Assembly (NCBI GenBank): GCA_023230285.1
Contig: JALNXP010000045.1
Coordinates: 1-12,165, forward strand
Reading direction: 5' to 3'
From: Bacteroidales bacterium
GTDB lineage: Bacteria; Bacteroidota; Bacteroidia; Bacteroidales; BM520
DNA length: 12,165 nt
The translations under genes were made by a program, and so were the position numbers. This document shows, one piece after another, positions 7,185 to 12,165 of this stretch (the stretch's first letter is position 1; every line of letters starts with the position of its first letter). The notes under the pieces were generated by a model that worked only from the letters and a program-made list of their open reading frames with translations, had not been told where the DNA came from and ran no database searches.

Positions 7185-8006
7185 TTAATCTTCTAAATCA
7201 AAATTTTCTATTTTACCAAAATAGAAAATTATTCCGAGTGACAGGCTCAGGTTGTTGTAAAATAGCGGTGCCACAGTCTCTACCGTATTTCCGGGATTAT
7301 AGTCTGTATTTAATTTATATTCGGAATAAACTTCTCCGTAAGCTAAGTCAAGGTTTAGCCCAACCCTACCTTGTGTCCGATATTTTAACCCCATTGCAAA
7401 ATAAAAAGAAAAATCCCAATTGTCGTCTGTTTTTGTGGTTTCTGTTATGACAGCATTATCACAAATGTATGTACATCTATAAGTCGGAAAATGCGTATAA
7501 TAAGGACCAAAACCGGCTTCCAACGAAACAAATAAAGATTTATTTATTGGCAATGAAACAAATAAAGCAGGATTAATAAAAGCAAAATAATAAAAGTCCG
7601 TTGTCTTAAAATCAAAATTATAACCGTCTCCATACGCCGAAGTATATTCTTTTTCAAGAGAATTGCAAGACAAAAAATTTTGATTTATGGCGGCTCTCAT
7701 TCCAATACCGAGAAATTTCATAAAATACCACGCACCATTGGCGTTAACAGAAATTCCCGGAGTGGCAAATCCAAGAACATTATAAGCTGAATTCCCCGTC
7801 AATGGTAATTTGGGAACATTTATTTCGTAAGGATTGTCGTAGTTGGAGTAAATTGACTTCTGACCATAACGTCCACCGGCAAATGAACAGCCTGCATTTA
7901 TTGCAAAAAATGAAGGAGATTGATGCCTGAAATTAGCAAATATATCCTGACAATCAGCTATCACAGGTAAACAGATTAGGGTAATTAATAAGAATTTTCT
8001 CAACAT
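7185..8006 (-). CDS. Outer-membrane beta-barrel protein
   Basis: Reading from ATG 8004-8006, about 273 residues. The N-terminus is a signal peptide (MLRKFLLITLICLPVIADCQ, probable cleavage near ADC-Q). The rest is rich in aromatic residues, glycine and alternating-hydrophobicity strands such as YYFAFINPALFVSLP, SLFVSLEAGFGPYY, FSFYFAMGLKYR, LNLDLAYGEVY and LSLSLGIIFYFG, typical of small porin-like barrels of the Bacteroidota outer membrane. A short charged tail (KIENFDLED) follows the last strand. The frame stays open up to an ATG at 8063, but that lies upstream of the minus-strand promoter and would bury the signal peptide; ATG 8018 is a possible alternative. No enzymatic motif is visible, so the specific role is unknown. 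Confidence 0.82.
   Translation of the reverse strand: MLRKFLLITLICLPVIADCQDIFANFRHQSPSFFAINAGCSFAGGRYGQKSIYSNYDNPYEINVPKLPLTGNSAYNVLGFATPGISVNANGAWYFMKFLGIGMRAAINQNFLSCNSLEKEYTSAYGDGYNFDFKTTDFYYFAFINPALFVSLPINKSLFVSLEAGFGPYYTHFPTYRCTYICDNAVITETTKTDDNWDFSFYFAMGLKYRTQGRVGLNLDLAYGEVYSEYKLNTDYNPGNTVETVAPLFYNNLSLSLGIIFYFGKIENFDLED
7202..7230. repeat. Perfect 13-bp inverted repeat, possible bidirectional terminator
   Basis: The 13 bases at 7202-7214 pair perfectly with 7218-7230 around a 3-base ACC loop. The repeat lies in the last codons of the minus-strand beta-barrel gene, which there encode part of FYFGKIENF, and just past the end of the convergent radical SAM gene. The stem is nearly all A:T, with A and T runs in both arms, so it could slow or end transcription from either side. 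No separate terminator is visible between the two stop codons (7149-7184). It may also arise from the codons themselves. Confidence 0.45.
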
Positions 8007-8032
8007 TTTAATTATCATGATGCATTTGTCGG

Positions 8033-8040
8033 CAAAATTA
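8033..8040 (-). promoter_or_regulatory. -7 box for the beta-barrel gene
   Basis: On the minus strand this reads TAATTTTG, followed by CCG, matching TAnnTTTG. A minus-strand TTG at 8063-8061 lies 20 bases upstream and TTTG at 8060-8057 lies 16 bases upstream, so a -33 element is possible. The expected start near 8026 is downstream of the in-frame ATG at 8063, which argues for the start codon at 8006 (or 8018). Confidence 0.55.
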
Positions 8041-8042
8041 AA

Positions 8043-8050
8043 TACTTTTG
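8043..8050 (+). promoter_or_regulatory. -7 box for the thioredoxin-like/phosphopantetheinyl transferase operon
   Basis: TACTTTTG, followed by CAA, matches TAnnTTTG. Initiation near 8056 would leave a leader of only about 13 bases before ATG 8070. It sits two bases from the oppositely directed -7 box at 8033-8040, so the two polymerase footprints must overlap. Confidence 0.58.
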
Positions 8051-8069
8051 CAATCACAAACAATAAAAA

Positions 8070-9485
8070 ATGAATAAAAAAATTATAATCACTGTTTTTA
8101 TGGCTTTTTACAGCTTGTTATCTTATCCTAAAACGGAAAATTATAATATTACTGTTGAGTTGGAAAATTATAATGACAGTATAATTTATTTGTGTAATTA
8201 TTATGGAAACAACATCTACATTATAGATTCTGCAACCATTTATAAGTCGTCATTCGTTTTTTCCGGCGATTCGTTGTTGCCGTCCGGTGTCTATTTAATC
8301 GTCAATAAACAAAAATCTATGATATGCGACTTTATGATAGATGTAAACAGTCAAAATTTCAAACTCTCTACAAATTATAATAATGTGATAAATAAGATGG
8401 AAGTCAAAAATTCTGACATTAATAAAGATTTTTTTTCTTACATGAAATTTCTAAACTTCAAGCGTGCCGAAATATTACCTTATAATAATAAGATATCAGA
8501 GCTAAATTGCGACTCTCTACAAAAAATCGAACTTAAATCTGAGATAGATAAAATAGATAAAGATGTTAATGACTTCACTACTAATATAATAAACAAAAAT
8601 GCCAATAACATTTTAGGACTTTTTTTAAAAAGTAATCTTCCTGTGTTGCCGCCTATCCTTCCGGATTCTGTTAACACACCGAAAAATCGCTATAATGCGT
8701 ATATTCGTAATTTCTGGGACAATTTTACAATTGAAGACGAAAGAATGTTGCGTACACCAAATTACGACAAAAAACTGACGAATTTTTTCGACAAAATAAT
8801 AATTCAGCAAAATGATTCTATTTGTATAACAATTGATAGACTCATGAAAAGAGTAGAAAATACAGATGCTGTAAAAAAATATCTTTTATGGTATTTTACA
8901 AATAAATATGAACATGCAGGCATTATGGGGCAAGATGCTGTTTTTGTATACATTATCGATAAATATTATGCCGGCGGATACGACAATTGGTCAAACCGAA
9001 CAATGGTTCAGGCATTGATAGACAGAGCAAATGAAATTCGTCCTACTCTGATTGGCAGTAAAGCTGCTAATTTAAGACTTGTCGATACGGCAATGAAGCC
9101 AAACAATTTATATGACATAAATAGCAAATACTTAATTATATATTTCTGGGATGACGATTGCAGCCATTGTAAAGCTGAAACACCAAAATTAGTAAAGTTA
9201 TACAACGAAAGACATGAGCTTTATAATTTTGATGTTTATGGCGTTTATACAGGTGCTTCAGTAGAAAATATGAAACAGTATATAATAGATAATAACATCA
9301 AATGGACAAATGCAATAGGAAACATCAGCCCGACCGGCGACAACTATGAAAAGCTCTATGACGTGTCTTCTACTCCCGGCATCTTTTTGCTCGACAAAGA
9401 TAGATTGATTATTGCAAAAAAAATTCTTATTGATGAACTTGGCAAATACCTCGAATGGATAGTAAGTAAAGATAGTAATGAATAA
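8070..9485 (+). CDS. Exported TlpA/ResA-like thioredoxin-fold protein with DUF4369/DUF5106-like N-terminal region
   Basis: A 471-residue protein with a short signal peptide (MNKKIIITVFMAFYSLLSYP) and no lipobox cysteine, so probably soluble in the periplasm. Residues about 24-110 are beta-rich and resemble DUF4369, a domain common before thioredoxin modules in Bacteroidota. About 115-330 is helical and charged and resembles DUF5106. The C-terminal thioredoxin-like domain begins near 345 and has YFWDDDCSHCKAETPKL with redox pair C364/C367, and the cis-proline loop SSTPG (P436). It likely handles disulfides or thiols of envelope proteins; CSHC is a variant of the classical active site. Its final codons overlap the phosphopantetheinyl transferase gene by 8 bases. 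Domain names are from pattern recognition, not a profile search. Confidence 0.85.
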   Translation: MNKKIIITVFMAFYSLLSYPKTENYNITVELENYNDSIIYLCNYYGNNIYIIDSATIYKSSFVFSGDSLLPSGVYLIVNKQKSMICDFMIDVNSQNFKLSTNYNNVINKMEVKNSDINKDFFSYMKFLNFKRAEILPYNNKISELNCDSLQKIELKSEIDKIDKDVNDFTTNIINKNANNILGLFLKSNLPVLPPILPDSVNTPKNRYNAYIRNFWDNFTIEDERMLRTPNYDKKLTNFFDKIIIQQNDSICITIDRLMKRVENTDAVKKYLLWYFTNKYEHAGIMGQDAVFVYIIDKYYAGGYDNWSNRTMVQALIDRANEIRPTLIGSKAANLRLVDTAMKPNNLYDINSKYLIIYFWDDDCSHCKAETPKLVKLYNERHELYNFDVYGVYTGASVENMKQYIIDNNIKWTNAIGNISPTGDNYEKLYDVSSTPGIFLLDKDRLIIAKKILIDELGKYLEWIVSKDSNE

Positions 9486-10104
9486 ATTTTATATTGAATA
9501 TTTAGATATTTCAAAACCTATTGCCGATTTAGATGAATATGTCGGCATGGAAGAAATTTATATGTTGCAAAAAACACATACCAACGAAACCTCGTTTAAT
9601 CATTCGTTATTCGGTAGATATTTGTTAAGAAAAGCATTATCCAAGATAGATGCCGACAATTTTAAATCATATAAAATAAAATTTGGTGATAACGGTAAAC
9701 CATACATTGAGGATGTCAAAGATTTTTATTTCAACATATCTCATTCATATAAAGCTGTTTCCATCATTGTATCTGAAAAAGAATGTGGTATTGACATAGA
9801 GAAAATCGGCTTCTACAAGCGAGATATTGCCAAAAGATTTTTTCACATTAAAGAATATAATTATTTAGAAACCCTTGACAAAGAATTGCAAAGCAAAGAA
9901 TTTTATCGTATATGGACACAAAAAGAGGCTGTTGTCAAGTATTTAGGTGGCGGATTATCAATAGGTCTTGACAGTTTTTATATTGAAAAAAATAAAGTTA
10001 TAAACAGCCTCGATAACATGTCAACTGCCTGTTTATCAATAAATTCATTTATTAAAACATTTAGTTATGAAGATTATTACGTCTCATATTGCATAAAAAT
10101 TTAA
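9478..10104 (+). CDS. 4'-phosphopantetheinyl transferase, Sfp-like superfamily
   Basis: This enzyme moves 4'-phosphopantetheine from coenzyme A to a conserved serine of an acyl, peptidyl or aryl carrier protein. The 208-residue protein shows the two-lobed family pattern: R47 in GRYLLRKAL, GDNGKPY (70-76), FNISHS (85-90, with H89), GIDIEKIG (104-111, with metal ligands D106 and E108) and the second signature FYRIWTQKEAVVKYLGGGLS (142-161, with W146, K149, E150 and K154). All key residues are present. ATG 9478 overlaps the stop of the upstream gene, so translation is probably coupled. No polyketide or nonribosomal synthase is nearby; it may serve the fatty-acid carrier protein or a distant lipid or pigment pathway such as aryl polyenes. 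Confidence 0.93.
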   Translation: MNKFYIEYLDISKPIADLDEYVGMEEIYMLQKTHTNETSFNHSLFGRYLLRKALSKIDADNFKSYKIKFGDNGKPYIEDVKDFYFNISHSYKAVSIIVSEKECGIDIEKIGFYKRDIAKRFFHIKEYNYLETLDKELQSKEFYRIWTQKEAVVKYLGGGLSIGLDSFYIEKNKVINSLDNMSTACLSINSFIKTFSYEDYYVSYCIKI

Positions 10105-10145
10105 AAAAAAGAGAAAAAAATAATCTCATTATCAAATAATTATTG

Positions 10146-10153
10146 TACTTTTG
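10146..10153 (+). promoter_or_regulatory. -7 box for the L31 gene
   Basis: TACTTTTG, followed by CAA, is the same element as at 8043-8050. Initiation near 10159 gives a leader of about 29 A-rich bases to ATG 10188. It overlaps codons that an upstream TTG start (10143) would require, so that longer reading is wrong. Confidence 0.6.
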
Positions 10154-10187
10154 CAAACCAAAAAATAAAATTATAAAATTAGATATA

Positions 10188-10454
10188 ATGAAAGCAGATA
10201 TTCATCCGAAGGATTATAGATTAGTTGTTTTTAAAGACATGTCAAACGACTATATGTTTATGTGCAGGTCTACTGCCAAAACCAAAGATACGATAGTTTG
10301 GGAAGATGGTCAAGAATATCCGTTGATAAAGCTTGAGATTTCTTACACTTCGCATCCATTCTTTACCGGAAAGGTTAAACTTGTTGATACAGCAGGACGT
10401 GTTGATAAGTTCATGAACAAATATGCAAAACACTACAAACGTGACAATAAATAA
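10188..10454 (+). CDS. rpmE2: 50S ribosomal protein L31 type B
   Basis: An 88-residue ribosomal protein of the large subunit. It begins [19 protein letters not shown] and contains [26 protein letters not shown] and [15 protein letters not shown], all characteristic of L31 type B. It has a single cysteine (C25) and lacks the zinc-binding cysteines of type A L31, so it does not store zinc. The start is ATG 10188; a TTG at 10143 in the same frame would add 15 residues foreign to the family and begins upstream of the promoter -7 box. The gene is monocistronic, with its own promoter and a strong terminator. In many bacteria a zinc-free L31 is induced under zinc limitation; no Zur-like operator is visible here, so it may be the only L31. 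Confidence 0.97.
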   Translation: MKADIHPKDYRLVVFKDMSNDYMFMCRSTAKTKDTIVWEDGQEYPLIKLEISYTSHPFFTGKVKLVDTAGRVDKFMNKYAKHYKRDNK

Positions 10455-10473
10455 TTGTTCAAAATAGTTATAC

Positions 10474-10509
10474 AAAGAGAGGCTGTTCTATTTTGAGCAG
10501 CCTCTTTTT
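10474..10509 (+). terminator. Intrinsic terminator after L31
   Basis: The arm AGAGGCTG at 10478-10485 pairs with CAGCCTCT at 10498-10505. The stem extends inward through 10486-10488 with 10495-10497 (one G:T pair), leaving a 6-base loop (10489-10494), and outward with the A run 10474-10476 opposite the T run 10506-10509. The GC core followed by TTTTT is a classic Rho-independent terminator. The A-rich left flank makes some bidirectional activity possible. Confidence 0.92.
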
Positions 10510-10524
10510 GTATATATTCGTCAG

Positions 10525-10540
10525 TGGCACGATTTTTGAA
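10525..10540 (+). promoter_or_regulatory. Sigma-54-like -24/-12 element upstream of lon
   Basis: TGGCACGATTTTTGAA has the GG (-24) and G-A (-12) doublets at the exact 10-base spacing of sigma-54 promoters (consensus TGGCAC-N5-TTGC); only the C of the -12 GC is replaced by A. Initiation would fall near 10551, about 43 bases before the lon ATG. Alternatively, GATTTTTG (10531-10538) is a one-mismatch version of the ordinary TAnnTTTG -7 box. No exact TAnnTTTG exists in the lon leader. Confidence 0.42.
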
Positions 10541-10575
10541 ACAAAACAAATCGCTTTATGTTTTTAGTATTTAAT

Positions 10576-10588
10576 TGACAAAATGTCA
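10576..10588. promoter_or_regulatory. TGACA-AAA-TGTCA palindrome in the lon leader
   Basis: Perfect 5-bp arms separated by AAA, centred 12 bases before the lon start codon. The symmetry and short spacer suit a dimeric DNA-binding regulator. As RNA it would be only a weak hairpin with a 3-base loop. It differs from the HrcA/CIRCE element. The regulator is unknown. Confidence 0.38.
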
Positions 10589-10593
10589 CTATT

Positions 10594-12165
10594 ATGAATA
10601 AATTTGATGAAATAAACGATGATATACTTATTTCTGCCAAGAAGGGAGACTTTTCTTCTTCAGACATAATACCTATATTTGATTTAATGGAGGAAAACAA
10701 TGAGAAATCGCCTGACACACTGCCAATTTTACCGTTGCGTAATACAGTCCTTTTTCCAAACGTCATAATTCCAATATCTGTAGGTAGAGAAAAATCCTTG
10801 AAATTAATACAAGATGCCAACAATTCTAAAAAGAAATTGATAGGTGTTGTAGCACAAATAAACGGAGATGAAGTTTCTCCGGAATATGATGATCTTTATA
10901 AAATCGGCACTGTTGCTAATATCGTTAAATTGCTTAATATGCCGGACGGAAGCGTTACAGCTATTATACAAGGAAAAAACAAATTTCAATTAGGTGAAGT
11001 GACACAGACAGAGCCGTATATGACTGCTAAAATTTCAAAATATTCTAAGCGAATATCAGAAAAGCAAAATGCAGAAATTTCAGCTATTATACCAACTATT
11101 AAAAATTTAGCACTGCAAGTCATAGAAAAATCGCCAAATCTTCCAAACGAAATAAATTTTGCATTGCAAAATATTGACAATCCAAGTTTTATAGTCAACT
11201 ATGTTTCTAATTATTTAGAAACATCTGTAACTGAAAAACAGCAATTGTTAGAAATACGTGATTTGTCGGAACAAGCCAACAAACTTATTGAGTTGTTGAC
11301 TGAAGATTTACGAATGTTGGAAGTTAAAAATCAGATTGAGAAGAAAGTCAAAGTAGATTTAGACAAGCAACAGAGGGAATATATTTTAAATCAGCAATTA
11401 AAGACCATACAGGAAGAACTTGGAGGAGCTTCTAATGTACAGGATATAGAAGAACTTAAAGAAAAAGCCAAGCAAAAGAAATGGAATGACAGTGTAAAAG
11501 AGACATTTGAAAAGGAGCTTCTTAAATTGCAGAGGATGAATACTATGGCAATGGAGTACAGTATTCAGAAAAATTATCTTGACACAATAGTCGGATTGCC
11601 ATGGAATGAATATACCAAAGACGATTTCGACCCTGACAAAGCACAAAAGGTTTTAGACCGTGATCATTACGGATTAGATGTAGTAAAAGACAGAATTATA
11701 GAATATCTTTCCGTACTAAAATTGAAGAACGACATGCGCTCTCCTATCCTGTGTTTAGTAGGTCCTCCGGGCGTTGGCAAAACATCTTTGGGAAAATCGA
11801 TAGCTGATGCTGTTTCAAGAAAATATATCAGAATGTCTTTAGGCGGATTGAGAGATGAGGCAGAGATAAGAGGTCACAGAAAAACTTATATAGGTGCAAT
11901 GCCCGGAAGAATTATTCAAAGTATTTTGAAGGCAAAATCATCAAATCCTGTATTTATTTTAGATGAGATAGACAAAGTTGGCGGCATGAGTGCTAACGGC
12001 GACCCGTCTTCCGCCTTGTTGGAGCTATTAGACTCTGAGCAGAACAACAGCTTTTATGACAACTTTATTGAAATGGAATACGACTTGTCGAGAGTGTTGT
12101 TTATTGCAACGGCGAACTCATTGGCAACAGTACACCCTGCGTTGCGTGACAGAATGGAAATCATA
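10594..12165 (+). CDS. lon: ATP-dependent protease Lon, N-terminal 524 residues (cut by window edge)
   Basis: Lon is a cytoplasmic AAA+ serine protease that degrades misfolded and regulatory proteins. The frame from ATG 10594 is open for exactly 524 codons to the window edge. After about 40 acidic residues, the substrate-recognition (LAN) domain starts at LPILPLRNTVLFPNVIIP and is followed by the long helical region with QREYILNQQLKTIQEELGG. The AAA+ module has Walker A GPPGVGKT (390-397, K396), LGGLRDEAEIRGHRKTYIGAMPG, Walker B VFILDEID (D457, E458), sensor-1 N508 (ATANS) and the RDR of the arginine-finger region (R518, R520). The lid and the Ser/Lys protease domain lie beyond the edge (full length should be about 800 residues). 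A terminator separates it from L31, so it has its own promoter. Confidence 0.97.
   Translation, partial: MNKFDEINDDILISAKKGDFSSSDIIPIFDLMEENNEKSPDTLPILPLRNTVLFPNVIIPISVGREKSLKLIQDANNSKKKLIGVVAQINGDEVSPEYDDLYKIGTVANIVKLLNMPDGSVTAIIQGKNKFQLGEVTQTEPYMTAKISKYSKRISEKQNAEISAIIPTIKNLALQVIEKSPNLPNEINFALQNIDNPSFIVNYVSNYLETSVTEKQQLLEIRDLSEQANKLIELLTEDLRMLEVKNQIEKKVKVDLDKQQREYILNQQLKTIQEELGGASNVQDIEELKEKAKQKKWNDSVKETFEKELLKLQRMNTMAMEYSIQKNYLDTIVGLPWNEYTKDDFDPDKAQKVLDRDHYGLDVVKDRIIEYLSVLKLKNDMRSPILCLVGPPGVGKTSLGKSIADAVSRKYIRMSLGGLRDEAEIRGHRKTYIGAMPGRIIQSILKAKSSNPVFILDEIDKVGGMSANGDPSSALLELLDSEQNNSFYDNFIEMEYDLSRVLFIATANSLATVHPALRDRMEII

Noticed and set aside
7238..7450. Plus-strand 70-codon frame opposite the beta-barrel gene
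   Set aside because: It is antisense to a supported coding region with a signal peptide and barrel pattern, and shows no recognisable protein.
8007..8063. N-terminal extension of the beta-barrel protein to ATG 8063
   Set aside because: It starts upstream of the minus-strand promoter and would place 19 residues ahead of a good signal peptide.
10143..10187. TTG-initiated extension of the L31 gene
   Set aside because: It overlaps the -7 box at 10146-10153, and the extra residues are foreign to L31; ATG 10188 gives the standard N-terminus.
10575..10580. TTGACA resembling a -35 box of sigma-70
   Set aside because: Bacteroidota primary sigma factors do not use this element, there is no matching -10 element at the right distance before the start codon, and the bases belong to the TGACA palindrome.
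1..12165. Search by eye for CRISPR arrays, tRNA/rRNA, transposase genes, long direct repeats and toxin-antitoxin pairs
   Set aside because: None was seen; gaps between genes are all under 170 bases and hold only promoters, hairpins or terminators.

Overview
The window looks like ordinary chromosomal DNA of an AT-rich member of the Bacteroidota, most likely the order Bacteroidales. Four things point there: Bacteroidota-type gene families (a DUF4369/DUF5106-like thioredoxin protein, a DUF6427-like membrane protein, a Lon with a long N-terminal extension), repeated TAnnTTTG promoter -7 boxes, A-rich leaders with no Shine-Dalgarno sequence before nearly every start codon, and dense short-spaced operons. 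I see no rRNA, tRNA, CRISPR array, insertion sequence, phage gene or integration site. The species cannot be named from this sequence alone.

Layout. Positions 1-79 are the last codons of an unidentified upstream gene, followed by a GC-rich hairpin. A DedA-family membrane protein with an unusual secretory-type N-terminus occupies 243-1034. A tight operon follows: purD (purine synthesis), a polytopic DUF6427-like membrane protein starting one base after the purD stop, and rnhB (RNase HII) overlapping its end by 14 bases. A second forward unit starts near 4005 and carries a small lipoprotein, a vSGLT-like sodium/sugar symporter and a PflX-type (COG1313) radical SAM protein. Convergent to it, on the minus strand, is an outer-membrane beta-barrel protein (7185 to about 8006). 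Back-to-back promoters at 8033-8050 drive the barrel gene leftwards and, rightwards, a periplasmic thioredoxin-like protein overlapping by 8 bases a 4'-phosphopantetheinyl transferase gene. A type B ribosomal protein L31 gene has its own promoter and a strong terminator (10474-10509). The window ends inside lon, whose first 524 codons are present.

Most of the content is housekeeping (purine synthesis, RNA/DNA hybrid repair, translation, carrier-protein activation, proteolysis) mixed with envelope functions. I did not find a convincing new biological system. The observations most worth checking are the near-consensus sigma-54-like element and palindrome in front of lon, the promoter set that fixes several start codons and operon boundaries, the orphan radical SAM protein with an extra N-terminal cysteine cluster, and a perfect 13-bp inverted repeat inside the 3' end of the beta-barrel gene.
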